Positions 26,583 through 36,497 are shown, numbered from the stretch's first letter. The stretch: DNA of 64,000 nucleotides from UBA1563 sp037440065 (GCA_037440065.1 JBBIUV010000016.1:620001-684000), one strand, 5' to 3'. Translations and numbers: made by a program. Notes: generated from the letters alone by a model not told the origin.

Positions 26583-29534
26583 ATGAAAAAAGAGGAAACA
26601 AAATCAAAAGTTTATGAAGGCTTAACTGCCTCTCAAGTTATTATCCAGAGAGAAATTTTTGGTGATAATTTGATTTCCCCTCCACTTAAAACTCCCTGGT
26701 GGAAATTATTTCTAGAAAAATTTGAAGACCCGATAATTAGAATTCTGATTATTGCTGCGTTAGTTGCTACGGCAGTCGGTTTTGTGGATGGAAATTACAT
26801 TGAGGGCATCGGCATTATTACAGCGATCCTACTAGCGACTACCCTTTCCTTTCTAAATGAATACAAAGCAAACAAGGAATTTGATCTTTTAAATAAGGTA
26901 ACCGATGACGAACCGGTAAAAGTTATTCGAGATGAAAATTATACAACCATTCCCAAAAAGGATTTGGTTGTTGGAGATATTGTTCTTATCGAAACCGGAG
27001 AAGAAATTCCTGCCGACGGAACTGTAATCGATGCAATATCATTACAGGTCAATGAGTCAAGTTTAACCGGGGAATCTGTTGCGGTTACCAAACTTTCAAC
27101 CGAACAATTGGCAACCGCATCTATCAAAGAAAAGGCTTATCCAGCAGATAAAGTTCTTCGGGGTACGTTTGTTGTTGATGGCCACGCAGTAATCGAAATT
27201 ACTGCTGTAGGGGATTCAACTGAAATTGGAAAAACAGCCAAGGCATCAACTGAAGAGACGGGTCAAAAAACTCCTCTCAATCTTCAACTTGAAAAGTTGA
27301 GTAAAATTATTGGGGTTTTCGGATTTTCAACTGCTGGAGTTACCTTTGTTGCCTTAACCATTCGCGACGTTTTGATTGGTGAATTAAATTTAACCGGGCA
27401 ACAATGGTTTACGGTTGGAGTGTTGGGAATTGCTGTTCTTGCAGCTTTAAGTCGTGTTTGGATGCCGATATTCTACGACGCTTTGGATTTAATTGGAAAA
27501 CAAAATCACCGACCTGATTCTCTCTCTAAAAACAGTTTGTTTAGTTGGTTAAAGGGATCAATGTACGGCTTGATTTTTTGCATCATCTTTTTTGTTCCGG
27601 CAATCTTTTTAAAATTCATATCGCCATATCCATGGGATTGGCTGAACGCTCATATAACAGAAGAATTTTTGAAATTCTTTATGATCGCAATAACGATGAT
27701 CGTGGTAGCTGTACCTGAAGGTTTGGCAATGAGCGTAACGTTGAGTCTTGCTTACAGTGTAAGAAAGATGACTGCTACGAACAATCTGGTTAGAAAAATG
27801 CACGCAGTTGAAACAATCAGCGCAGCAACAGTTATTTGTTCCGATAAGACCGGAACACTAACCATGAATGAAATGCGCGCTTATAATGTTCACTTCCCTA
27901 CTTTAAAAACGAATAAACTAAATTCTGAAGAACTCTCGGATATTGAAAAAATTATTGTTGAATCTTTTTGTGGAAATTCTACTGCAAATCTTGAAATTAA
28001 AGATGGTGTGGCAAGAGTTTTAGGTAACCCAACAGAAGGTGCAATGATTCTTTGGCTCCATGAAAATAAAATTGATTATAAAAAATGGCGTGACAATTTT
28101 GAAATAATCAAACAATGGACTTTTACAACAGAACGCAAATTCATGGCAACTTACGGTGTATCCGGATTAAACGGAAAACCTATCTTACTGGTAAAGGGTG
28201 CCCCTGAGATTGTTTTGAATCTATGTAATAAATATTTGGGTGAGGATAAAGTAGAAGACTTTACAAATCAAAAAGAGGGAATTCTTTCTGAACTGCGCGA
28301 ATATCAAAACCGTGCAATGCGTACGTTGGCTTTTGCAACATTAGGAGATTTTGAATATTCCGACGGAATGGAGCTTGAAAAAATCGCTACTAACATGACA
28401 TGGTTAGGATTTATCGCAATCAACGATCCGGTTCGTGAAGAGGTTCCAGACGCCGTTAAAGCATGTCTTGATGCGGGAATAAAATTAAAAATTGTAACGG
28501 GTGATACTCCGGGAACTGCAAAAGAGATTGCACGTAAAATCGGTTTATGGGACAATAAGGTTGATACTGACGAAAAGAATTTAATGTTGGGTCCTGATTT
28601 TGGAAATCTTTCGGATGAAGAAGCCAGCGAAAGAATTCTTGGAGTAAAAATCCTCTCACGCGCCCGCCCGCTAGACAAACTTAGATTAGTTAAACTTTTA
28701 CAAAAAAAGGCTCAAATTGTAGCTGTTACAGGTGATGGAACAAATGATGCACCTGCCTTGAACTATGCTAATGTAGGCCTGTCGATGGGCAAAACCGGAA
28801 CAGCCGTTGCAAAACAAGCAAGTGATATTATTCTTCTCGACGATTCTTTCACCAGCATTGTGAATGCTGTTATGTGGGGAAGATCGCTTTATCAAAATAT
28901 TCAAAGATTCTTGATGTTCCAACTTACAATCAACTTGTTGGCACTTGCTATCGTTTTGTTGGGACCATTTATTGGGGTTCAACTTACGTTAACAGTTCCG
29001 CAGATGATTTGGGTAAACTTGATTATGGATACCTTTGCTGCCCTTGCATTGGCTACTCAGCCACCAAGTCGAACGGTGATGAAACATAAACCAAGGAAAC
29101 CTACTGATTTTATTATAACAAAACCAATGTTCAAAAATATTCTTGTTACTGCAATTGCATTTATCGCGATTCTTTTAACAACTATTTTTATAATGCAGAG
29201 TGACGGGAATATCACCGACTACGAACTTTCAATGTTCTTTACCCTTTTTGTACTACTTCAGTTCTGGAATTTATTTAACGCTAAAACTTTAGGTACAAAT
29301 AATTCTACTTTTCACAAGTTTCTCTCCAACAAAACATTTTTGTTAATTGACGGATTTATTCTTGGGATGCAGATAATTATTGTGCAGTTTGGAGGAAAAC
29401 TTTTTAGAACAGTTCCTCTTAGTTTTGCAGATTGGCTTTTGATCATCGCCGGTTCATCAATTGTATTGTGGGTAGGTGAATTCTTGCGATTGTTAAAAAG
29501 AATGAGTGCTGCAAAGTCTGTAGAATCTGTTTAA
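26583..29534 (+). CDS. P-type Ca2+-transporting ATPase (PMCA-like, type IIB) with a membrane insertion
   Basis: 983 aa ion pump. The N-terminal cation domain is followed by the actuator motif LTGES, TM4 VPEGLAMSVTLSLAYS (PEGL near 377), phosphorylation site D421 in DKTGTLT, nucleotide domain KGAPEIVL, the hinge VTGDGTNDAPAL, and TM6 VNLIMDTFAALALAT, whose N and D match the single Ca2+ site of plasma-membrane pumps. TM4 has PEGLA instead of PEGLP. Between TM3 (about 245) and TM4 (about 370) there is roughly 70 residues more than usual, including two extra hydrophobic stretches. Probably exports Ca2+; cotranscribed with pfkA. Confidence 0.92.
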   Translation: MKKEETKSKVYEGLTASQVIIQREIFGDNLISPPLKTPWWKLFLEKFEDPIIRILIIAALVATAVGFVDGNYIEGIGIITAILLATTLSFLNEYKANKEFDLLNKVTDDEPVKVIRDENYTTIPKKDLVVGDIVLIETGEEIPADGTVIDAISLQVNESSLTGESVAVTKLSTEQLATASIKEKAYPADKVLRGTFVVDGHAVIEITAVGDSTEIGKTAKASTEETGQKTPLNLQLEKLSKIIGVFGFSTAGVTFVALTIRDVLIGELNLTGQQWFTVGVLGIAVLAALSRVWMPIFYDALDLIGKQNHRPDSLSKNSLFSWLKGSMYGLIFCIIFFVPAIFLKFISPYPWDWLNAHITEEFLKFFMIAITMIVVAVPEGLAMSVTLSLAYSVRKMTATNNLVRKMHAVETISAATVICSDKTGTLTMNEMRAYNVHFPTLKTNKLNSEELSDIEKIIVESFCGNSTANLEIKDGVARVLGNPTEGAMILWLHENKIDYKKWRDNFEIIKQWTFTTERKFMATYGVSGLNGKPILLVKGAPEIVLNLCNKYLGEDKVEDFTNQKEGILSELREYQNRAMRTLAFATLGDFEYSDGMELEKIATNMTWLGFIAINDPVREEVPDAVKACLDAGIKLKIVTGDTPGTAKEIARKIGLWDNKVDTDEKNLMLGPDFGNLSDEEASERILGVKILSRARPLDKLRLVKLLQKKAQIVAVTGDGTNDAPALNYANVGLSMGKTGTAVAKQASDIILLDDSFTSIVNAVMWGRSLYQNIQRFLMFQLTINLLALAIVLLGPFIGVQLTLTVPQMIWVNLIMDTFAALALATQPPSRTVMKHKPRKPTDFIITKPMFKNILVTAIAFIAILLTTIFIMQSDGNITDYELSMFFTLFVLLQFWNLFNAKTLGTNNSTFHKFLSNKTFLLIDGFILGMQIIIVQFGGKLFRTVPLSFADWLLIIAGSSIVLWVGEFLRLLKRMSAAKSVESV

Positions 29535-29540
29535 AATAGA

Positions 29541-29567
29541 AAAGGTGCAATATTTAATTGCACCTTT
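29541..29567. terminator. Bidirectional intrinsic terminator between the Ca2+ ATPase and atpC
   Basis: A perfect 11-bp stem AAAGGTGCAAT / ATTGCACCTTT with a 5-nt loop ATTTA. The A-run on one arm and T-run on the other give a U-rich tail in both directions, fitting its place 7 nt after the ATPase stop and 19 nt after the convergent atpC stop. Confidence 0.88.
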
Positions 29568-29586
29568 AATTACCTCAAAAAGCGGC

Positions 29587-29988
29587 TTATCTCAGAGAAG
29601 AGACTTTCAGACGATTTAATCCCCTTGTTAAAGCTGCTTCTGCTCTTGCAATATCAACTTGATCTCGTTGTTCCAATCTTTGTTTTGCTCTTTCAACAGC
29701 CTGACTGGCTCGGTCGGTATCAATCTCATCCGCACGTTCAAGTGATTGGGCAAGCACAACAACTTTATTTTTAAGCACTTCAATCACTCCACCACCAGTA
29801 GCAAAGTAAATCACTTCATTTTCTGGTGATTGGATTTTTATTTTCCCAATCTCGAAATTACTAACGATTGGCGCATGGTTATAAAGTACTTGAAATTCAC
29901 CAAGAGTTCCCGGGACTGTAATAGAAACAATCTCGGCATTATAAGCGAGTTTTGATGGAGTAACAATCTCTAACTTAAATGATTTCAT
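29587..29988 (-). CDS. atpC: ATP synthase F1 epsilon subunit
   Basis: 133 aa. N-terminal beta-sandwich: SFKLEIVTPSKLAYNAEIVSI, PGTLGEFQVLYNHAPIVSNFEIGKI. A C-terminal helical hairpin (RASQAVERAKQRLEQRDQVDIARAEAALTRGLNRLKV) regulates rotation in the family. It follows atpD by one nucleotide, the usual end of an atp operon. Only atpDC is present here; the other subunits must lie elsewhere, as in green sulfur bacteria. Confidence 0.95.
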   Translation of the reverse strand: MKSFKLEIVTPSKLAYNAEIVSITVPGTLGEFQVLYNHAPIVSNFEIGKIKIQSPENEVIYFATGGGVIEVLKNKVVVLAQSLERADEIDTDRASQAVERAKQRLEQRDQVDIARAEAALTRGLNRLKVSSLR

Positions 29989-29989
29989 C

Positions 29990-31399
29990 TTAACTCATCG
30001 TCTTTGCTTTTGCATAGACTTCCTCAATATTCCCAACATACATAAAAGCTTGTTCCGGAATATCGTCGCATTCACCATTGATAATTGCCGAGAAACCTTT
30101 TATTGTATCGGCAAGTTTAACATACTTCCCTTTCATTCCGGTAAATGCTTCAGCAACAGAGAATGGCTGACTAAAGAAACGTTGAATTCTTCTTGCACGT
30201 TTAACAGTAATTTTATCTTCATCGGAAAGTTCATCCATACCGAGAATGTTTATAATGTCCTGGAGATCCTTGTATCCTTGAAGAATTTCTTTTGTTTGTT
30301 TAGCGACATTATAATGTTCTTCACCAATGATTCCAGGTTGGAGAATTCTCGAGGTAGAATCAAGAGGATCAACTGCAGGATAAATTCCTAACTCAGCAAT
30401 TTGACGGCTTAAAACTGTTGTAGCATCAAGGTGAGAGAAAGCTGTTGCTGGAGCAGGGTCAGTTAAGTCATCTGCCGGAACGTAAATTGCTTGAACAGAA
30501 GTAATAGAACCTTTTTCTGTTGAAGTAATACGCTCTTGCAATGCACCCATTTCCGTTGCCAAGTTTGGCTGATAACCTACTGCAGAAGGCATTCTTCCTA
30601 ATAAAGCGCTCACTTCAGAACCGGCTTGAGTAAAACGGAAAATATTATCGATAAAGAGAAGAACGTCTTTTCCTTCCTCTTCGCGGAAATATTCTGCGAT
30701 AGTAAGACCGGTTAATCCAACACGAAGTCTCGCTCCGGGTGGTTCGTTCATCTGTCCAAACACCAGCGCGGTTTTATTAATAACGCCTGATTCTTTCATT
30801 TCTAACCAGAGATCGTTTCCTTCACGTGTTCTTTCGCCAACTCCGGCGAATACTGAGAAACCGCCATGCTGTTGAGCAATATTGTTGATGAGTTCCATGA
30901 TTATTACGGTTTTACCAACACCGGCGCCACCAAATAAACCGGTCTTTCCCCCTTTTGCATAAGGTTCAAGCAAATCGATAACTTTAATACCCGTTTCAAA
31001 CATTTCGGTTGAGGTAGCAAGGTTTTTAAATTCAGGAGCCGGGCGATGGATTGGATATTTTTTTGTGGTTTTTATTTCGCCGAGACCGTCAATTCCCTTT
31101 CCTATAACATTTATGAGTCTGCCAAGGGTTTCTGGACCTACAGGAACGGAAATAGGTTCCAAAGTATCAAAAGCTTCCATTCCGCGTACTAAACCATCTG
31201 TGGTATCCATTGCGATCGTCCTAACACGGTCTTCGCCTAAATGCTGCTGTACTTCAACAACTAATTCTTCAGCAACTCCGTCAGTATTGGTTCTTGGGAT
31301 AATTACAGCGTTTAGAATTTTGGGAAGGTGGTTGTTATCAAAATGAATATCAACAACCGGTCCGATTACTTGAATGATTTTTCCTTTTGGGCGATTCAT
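29990..31399 (-). CDS. atpD: ATP synthase F1 beta subunit
   Basis: 469 aa catalytic subunit of the F-type ATP synthase. The P-loop GGAGVGKTVIIMELI is near 155-169, the catalytic Glu sits in GVGERTREGNDL, the Walker B in LLFIDNIFRF, and DELSDEDK lies near the C-terminus as the DELSEEDK-like beta signature. It is the first gene of an atpD-atpC pair, with an AGGAGA-like ribosome-binding site. The 132-bp upstream gap would contain the promoter and a small hairpin (ATTCTG/CAGAAT at 31487-31502). Confidence 0.98.
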   Translation of the reverse strand: MNRPKGKIIQVIGPVVDIHFDNNHLPKILNAVIIPRTNTDGVAEELVVEVQQHLGEDRVRTIAMDTTDGLVRGMEAFDTLEPISVPVGPETLGRLINVIGKGIDGLGEIKTTKKYPIHRPAPEFKNLATSTEMFETGIKVIDLLEPYAKGGKTGLFGGAGVGKTVIIMELINNIAQQHGGFSVFAGVGERTREGNDLWLEMKESGVINKTALVFGQMNEPPGARLRVGLTGLTIAEYFREEEGKDVLLFIDNIFRFTQAGSEVSALLGRMPSAVGYQPNLATEMGALQERITSTEKGSITSVQAIYVPADDLTDPAPATAFSHLDATTVLSRQIAELGIYPAVDPLDSTSRILQPGIIGEEHYNVAKQTKEILQGYKDLQDIINILGMDELSDEDKITVKRARRIQRFFSQPFSVAEAFTGMKGKYVKLADTIKGFSAIINGECDDIPEQAFMYVGNIEEVYAKAKTMS

Positions 31400-31531
31400 G
31401 GTTCTCCTGAAAATTTAAAATTAGTGGTCAAAAATTAACCATTTAATAATTCTTTTCAAATAATTTGATCGAAGAAAATCAATTTTATTCTGTTCACAGA
31501 ATCAAGAACAAAATTTCTGAAGAGGTATCCT

Positions 31532-32641
31532 TTAACATTCTTCGTTATCTATTTTGATGGTAACTCCCATCTTCCCGATGTCCGTGAATAATTTCTTTTC
31601 GTCAACTGCATGCCCCATCATTGAAAGACCAAAAGGAAGCGAACCAGCCAAATACTGTTTTAGACAAGCAATCACCGGTATTACTGTAAAAAGATAAACA
31701 TCATCGTGTTCCATACTGATGCGCACTTTAAGTCTTCTTCCATTTTTCATTCCCTCGGCTTCATTCAAAAATACTACACCTTGATAAGGTGATGAAAACT
31801 TATTAACACTCCATGTAAAGAGTTTTAGGATAAAATTTAGCGCCAATCCTTTCTTGATTTTCTGCATTAAAAGAATAATGGGGATCACAAAATAATCTGT
31901 AACCCAATTAAATCCAGAAACATATACCCCGGTTTCTTCCAAATTATACAGTTTCTGTGGTAGTTTAATTTCTTCCATCTGAATTGGGAAAAGTGATTTA
32001 ATTCCAAAACGTTTGCCGAGTGATAGTTTTACAACATCTCTATAAGTTGTTCTTCTCCAAGCACCATTTTTATATAACTCAGCCTTAGATTCTGCAATTA
32101 AAGGAACTATCTCGGCGGCTTGTTCTGCAGTTTCAAAACGTGCGTTCATTGCCATTGCAATCACAGCTTTTTTGTAAACATCAAAATATTGAGCGCCAAA
32201 GCGAACAAACACCGATGGTAATCCGGGATGAAATCCTGCCTGCGTAATAAAAATGCGTTTATTTTCTTTAATTGAATCAGCAATTCCGCTTAAATCACAA
32301 ATAGTAGATTCACTAACAAGAATATCGAGATAATCGCATCCTTCTTCTAAGGTGACTTTGCCAATCTGTTTGATAAATTGTGGAGTAGTGGTTAAAACAA
32401 TTATGAGTGTAACACCATGGAATGCTTTATGGAGGCTTTCTGAATTGGAAGCATCTGCAAATGCAGAAGATATTACCCGGGAAGGGAATTCCATTTTAAG
32501 TGTTTCAGTAAAACGGTCGGCTTTTTCTATACGTCTTCCTGCGATGATGATATCCGCTCCCGTTTCTTTAAGTAAAAGCCTTGCAAATGTTCTCCCAACC
32601 GCACCATAACCACCCAAAAGCAAAATAGTAGGGTTACTCAT
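31532..32641 (-). CDS. Saccharopine dehydrogenase-like NAD(P)-binding oxidoreductase
   Basis: 369 aa from ATG 32641, which has GGAG 5 nt upstream; a GTG two codons earlier is less likely. The Rossmann motif ILLLGGYGAVGRTFARLLL opens the protein, followed by IIIAGRRIEKADRF, as in the saccharopine dehydrogenase/trans-acting enoyl reductase group. The middle part (TQAGFHPGLPSVFVRFGAQYF) matches the family's G-x-x-P-G segment. The C-terminal half is less recognisable. The substrate is unknown; lipid or polyketide-like reductases are possible. No partner gene is evident. Confidence 0.82.
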   Translation of the reverse strand: MSNPTILLLGGYGAVGRTFARLLLKETGADIIIAGRRIEKADRFTETLKMEFPSRVISSAFADASNSESLHKAFHGVTLIIVLTTTPQFIKQIGKVTLEEGCDYLDILVSESTICDLSGIADSIKENKRIFITQAGFHPGLPSVFVRFGAQYFDVYKKAVIAMAMNARFETAEQAAEIVPLIAESKAELYKNGAWRRTTYRDVVKLSLGKRFGIKSLFPIQMEEIKLPQKLYNLEETGVYVSGFNWVTDYFVIPIILLMQKIKKGLALNFILKLFTWSVNKFSSPYQGVVFLNEAEGMKNGRRLKVRISMEHDDVYLFTVIPVIACLKQYLAGSLPFGLSMMGHAVDEKKLFTDIGKMGVTIKIDNEEC

Positions 32642-32823
32642 ACTCACTCCAATATTTGGTTCTTGATTTATCTTTTTACAAACTTTTCTTAATAAAAAAT
32701 ACTAATCTGTTCAAACAAAATAAAATACAAAAATTACAAATAGAAAAATGTCGAATAACTCTTTACCCAAGTAAATTTAATTGGAAGGTTGCCATATAAA
32801 ATCGCCATTGCAATTTATATTGT

Positions 32824-33231
32824 TTAACTTGTTTTGTGTAATTTATAAAACAACAGTGGAGAGATTGCAACCCAAAGAAGTACCAAGATCCAAACTCTAC
32901 CTTCTAATAAATTATAATCATTTAAAAGTACCGACCACTCACGTCCAAGAATAAATCTTCCAAGGGCAAATTCAAAGGCAATGGTTAAGATCATCCAAAA
33001 CATTCCGATCTTTATGGCTTCACTTTGAGATTCCAATTTCCAGCGACGGATTATCCAGAAGATATAAATTCCAAAAAGAGTTATCCCAATTGCTGTTGAA
33101 AGTTGATGGGCGTGTAAGTCGCCTAATGACTTTTGAAAGCCGACTTGCCGGATGGTTCCGTTAACGAAAGCAATAACAACTAAAGGTAACCAACCGGTAA
33201 AATATTTCAATTTCATACTCGTCTGTCTCAT
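32824..33231 (-). CDS. Small four-helix membrane protein, unknown function
   Basis: 135 aa with about four membrane helices (about 12-24, 45-62, 75-92, 112-127). The conserved-looking GTIRQVGFQ and DLHAHQLSTAIGI segments, with His and Arg near the membrane, and FALGRFILGREW are the most distinctive parts. ATGs at 33231 and 33216 are both possible. It follows the PLD gene on the same strand after 5 nt, so it may be a co-transcribed small partner. No function assigned. Confidence 0.65.
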   Translation of the reverse strand: MRQTSMKLKYFTGWLPLVVIAFVNGTIRQVGFQKSLGDLHAHQLSTAIGITLFGIYIFWIIRRWKLESQSEAIKIGMFWMILTIAFEFALGRFILGREWSVLLNDYNLLEGRVWILVLLWVAISPLLFYKLHKTS

Positions 33232-33236
33232 TCCAA

Positions 33237-36200
33237 CTATTTTAACAACAGCAATTTTTTAGAAGCTGTAAAGTTGTTCGTTTTAATTCGGTAAATGTAA
33301 ATGCCTGATGCTAGATGAGATGCATCAAACTTAACATGGTGAGTTCCAGTGTTTTGGAATTCATTTACAAGTGCAAGAACTTTTTGTCCCAACATGTTAT
33401 AAACAGCCAAATCAACCTTTCCACTCTCCTTTAACGAATATTGAATTGTTGTTGATGGATTAAATGGATTTGGATAGTTTTGTTCTAATTTATACTCTGA
33501 TGGAATCGAATTATCATTTTCGACACCAACAACTATAGAATCCTTTCCACCGGCTTCATAATATCTTGCCGTAAATTCTTGTAAATAGAGATTAGCAATC
33601 AGTGCATCTTGGATAATAACAGTATTCTCATCGTTACTATTCTCTGCGGATGAAGACCAATTATGTGAGCCGGTGATCAGATAGGGAGTTTCACCGGACT
33701 CACCATCTATAACGGCGTATTTATGATGAAGAAGTCCCGAACCGCCTCCCTTAAGATTCACATCAACACCATTTGTCTGAAGATATGCAAATTGATTTCC
33801 TGTATCAGTATTATTATCCATGATTATTCTTGCTTTTCCTCTTTTACGCATTGAAATAACCGAGTCGGCAATTTCTTTTCGAGTAAAGGTTAAAATTGCA
33901 GCATCAACTGAATTTTTTCCTTTACCAATTGTTCTTGCAATAAAAGAGGAAGTTCTATCACTCGGGCTAAAATAACTTTCTACATGTTTTCCGCCGATAA
34001 TAAAAGTATGTGGTGTGTTATTCAATTTACGAGCGCCAAAACGGGAATTTTGTGGATTTGGCTGATCGGTGTTACTCCCCCACATTTCTTCAAATTCGAT
34101 TTGATATGCACCGGCTAGAGCAACGTCTTGAAATTCAATAACATTTTGTCTATCGTCATTTGTACCTGGATCAGTAGCATTCCACGAGCCGCTAATTACC
34201 CAAACACTATCTGCGGCACCACCACGGTTATCAATTATATAGAATTTGTTATGCATCAATCCCGTACCGTCATTACTTCCGTAACGATCTTTAACTACCG
34301 GGATTCCATTATTTTGCAGTGTCGTCCATGGCGCTGTATTGTTATCATATTCTCCGATTACCCTTATCTTCACACCTTTGTTTTTTGCGTTGATGAGCGC
34401 GGTTGCAATGTCGGCACCAACGGTTCCGCTTAAACTGTAAGTTGCAACATCAATCGATCGTTTTGCATTATTTATCCTTTTGATTAACTGTGTTTTGAAG
34501 TCAACATTTCCTGAAGCTTCAACACCGCTTGAAACAGAAGCATTTATACTTTTATTGAAATAGACATTTATTTCTCCGGAAGTTTGAGAACCTGAGGCGG
34601 TGCTCGAAATTATATTACCGGAAAAACTTGTGTCACCATTCGCAACTGAAAACGCTTGTAAATTATAAATGGTTGCAGCATCTAATCCAGTGACTGTTGC
34701 AATGTGGTCGTTTACTAGTGTATCATCAGGAGAAATTACACCCATTTCATAATTTGTAGTTTTTCCATAGCGAATTCTTGACGTTCCCGGATACAATGTC
34801 CCCCAGTTTAATGTTATCGAATTTGAAGTGATATTAATTTCTTCGGGATATTTATCGATGATAGGTCCATTGGAAATAATATCTGCCGGAATTCGCGGCA
34901 TCAACTGATAACCACCAATAAATGGTGTATTCGATTTGTACTGGCTTAGAACTCCAACCAGGTCAAATTTACCGGCAGGGGCAACCATACCAACTATGGC
35001 AGTATTATTATCAATTCTTATTTGCACCGTATCTGAAGGTGAAGCACCGGTCAACATATAATTTTTATAAGCCCAGTTTGTAACGGGACTGCCATTCATC
35101 TCAGAAACAGAAACACTGTTTAATCTAACCAAGAGTCCTTCATAATTTTCAATGCCATTTTGTCCATCGTTACTTAGTTGAGCAGGTGTTGCCACGATCG
35201 GATCAATTTTATTGCCGCTGCTTAAAATAGAATGCACAATAGGAAGTTCTATTTGATTTAACCCGTTGAATTGTGTTAATCTTCCGGTTACTAAAACTTC
35301 ATCACCAACTTTTACATTATCGGAAAAAGCTGAACCAAAAACAGAAATTCCACCGCTATTATCCTGCATGGCGCTAGGACTTCCAAATTCAACTCCTACG
35401 GTCACAATTCCGCGTAAAGTGACTAAATCACCATTACGAAGTCCTAAACCGGTAGCATCGTTAATTTTAGCTTCAGCAATCGGAATAGGTGCACCGTAGA
35501 CTGTAACTATCGGAAGTGGAGTTACAACTCCGAGGACATTATCGCTTCCGGTAAGAAATTCAAATTTATAGTAACCGGTATAAATTGGCGATCGAGTATT
35601 CTCAATTTTTATCGAAATCGAATCCGAAGTAAAAACTACATTGGTAAAAGTTAAGGTATCTGAAGAAACGCTTTTATTTGAAGTGAAATTTGTTTCGCTA
35701 ATATCTGATGTATTTCCAGTCCAAATAAATCCCTTCGGAAAAACTATTTTAATTGTATTTATAGAGTACTTCACATCTTTAATGTAATTAAAAACCAAAG
35801 TTGTTGTTGAGTCACCACCTAATATTAAAGGTGATACAGCAACCGTTCCGGATCCTTCAGATCTAGCCCGTAGTGATGCGATCCAATTTGAGTTGTTAAG
35901 AGTGTTCCCAATCCCCATCGATTTGGTCCCTGACATCGTCCAGTTTGTTGCAATTGCAATTTTTGTAAGGTCATCTTCATTAAAGAAAATTGAAGTGCTG
36001 CTACTTGCAGTACCAGCGAGATGGACTTTGGGAGCAACTAAACTATTTGCATTATTCGCACCCCAGGAAACTCCATGAATATGAACTTGTGCTGCATCTC
36101 TAATTTCAACAGCTTCTGAGGAACCGGCAATCGTGAATGGATTCCCGGTAAAATACAATGAGTTATTTGTTTTTATTGTTAACGTATAATCACTTGCGTC

Positions 36201-36497
36201 TAAGTCCTCAGCAAATGTATTTTCCGGACGTGCAACAACAAGTATTGTTCCTTTCCTCAGATTACTCCACAAAGCGTTGGTAGTGAATACGAGTGGAGTT
36301 TGAGATCCACCACTTGAAGAAAAATCGTGAATATTCCAACCGCGAAGATCTAATCCATCTTGTAACACTAAAAATTCAATCCATTCATCTGTTGTACTGG
36401 AATTATAGATTTCGTTTACAATAATTGATTGTCCTTTGACTCCTGATAGACTAACAGCAAGTAGAATGAGCAACAGTAAGAAATTAATTTTCTTCAT
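33237..36497 (-). CDS. Secreted multidomain protein: lamin-tail-like, OB-fold, FN3, two HKD (phospholipase D/nuclease) motifs, T9SS domain
   Basis: 1086 aa with a signal peptide (KINFLLLLILLAVSLSGVKGQ). After it comes a lamin-tail-like domain (IIVNEIYNSSTTDEWIEFLVL, LDLRGWNIHD), then beta-rich linkers, a nuclease-associated OB-like region (GDLVTLRGIVTVG, GDEVLVTGRLTQFNGLNQIE) and an FN3 domain. Two PLD-like modules follow: HNKFYIID and HHKYAVID, each fitting H-x-K-x4-D, with SGSWNA and TGSHNWSSS after them. The C-terminus is a canonical T9SS type A domain (NYPNPFNPSTTIQYSL). The paired HKD motifs suggest a phosphodiesterase, a secreted nuclease or phospholipase. DNA is the favoured substrate because lamin-tail and OB domains commonly accompany extracellular nucleases. 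Confidence 0.88.
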   Translation of the reverse strand: MKKINFLLLLILLAVSLSGVKGQSIIVNEIYNSSTTDEWIEFLVLQDGLDLRGWNIHDFSSSGGSQTPLVFTTNALWSNLRKGTILVVARPENTFAEDLDASDYTLTIKTNNSLYFTGNPFTIAGSSEAVEIRDAAQVHIHGVSWGANNANSLVAPKVHLAGTASSSTSIFFNEDDLTKIAIATNWTMSGTKSMGIGNTLNNSNWIASLRARSEGSGTVAVSPLILGGDSTTTLVFNYIKDVKYSINTIKIVFPKGFIWTGNTSDISETNFTSNKSVSSDTLTFTNVVFTSDSISIKIENTRSPIYTGYYKFEFLTGSDNVLGVVTPLPIVTVYGAPIPIAEAKINDATGLGLRNGDLVTLRGIVTVGVEFGSPSAMQDNSGGISVFGSAFSDNVKVGDEVLVTGRLTQFNGLNQIELPIVHSILSSGNKIDPIVATPAQLSNDGQNGIENYEGLLVRLNSVSVSEMNGSPVTNWAYKNYMLTGASPSDTVQIRIDNNTAIVGMVAPAGKFDLVGVLSQYKSNTPFIGGYQLMPRIPADIISNGPIIDKYPEEINITSNSITLNWGTLYPGTSRIRYGKTTNYEMGVISPDDTLVNDHIATVTGLDAATIYNLQAFSVANGDTSFSGNIISSTASGSQTSGEINVYFNKSINASVSSGVEASGNVDFKTQLIKRINNAKRSIDVATYSLSGTVGADIATALINAKNKGVKIRVIGEYDNNTAPWTTLQNNGIPVVKDRYGSNDGTGLMHNKFYIIDNRGGAADSVWVISGSWNATDPGTNDDRQNVIEFQDVALAGAYQIEFEEMWGSNTDQPNPQNSRFGARKLNNTPHTFIIGGKHVESYFSPSDRTSSFIARTIGKGKNSVDAAILTFTRKEIADSVISMRKRGKARIIMDNNTDTGNQFAYLQTNGVDVNLKGGGSGLLHHKYAVIDGESGETPYLITGSHNWSSSAENSNDENTVIIQDALIANLYLQEFTARYYEAGGKDSIVVGVENDNSIPSEYKLEQNYPNPFNPSTTIQYSLKESGKVDLAVYNMLGQKVLALVNEFQNTGTHHVKFDASHLASGIYIYRIKTNNFTASKKLLLLK

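Noticed and set aside
31487..31502. Hairpin ATTCTG/CAGAAT before atpD as a terminator
   Set aside because: A 6-bp AT-rich stem with no good T-run; too weak to list as a feature.
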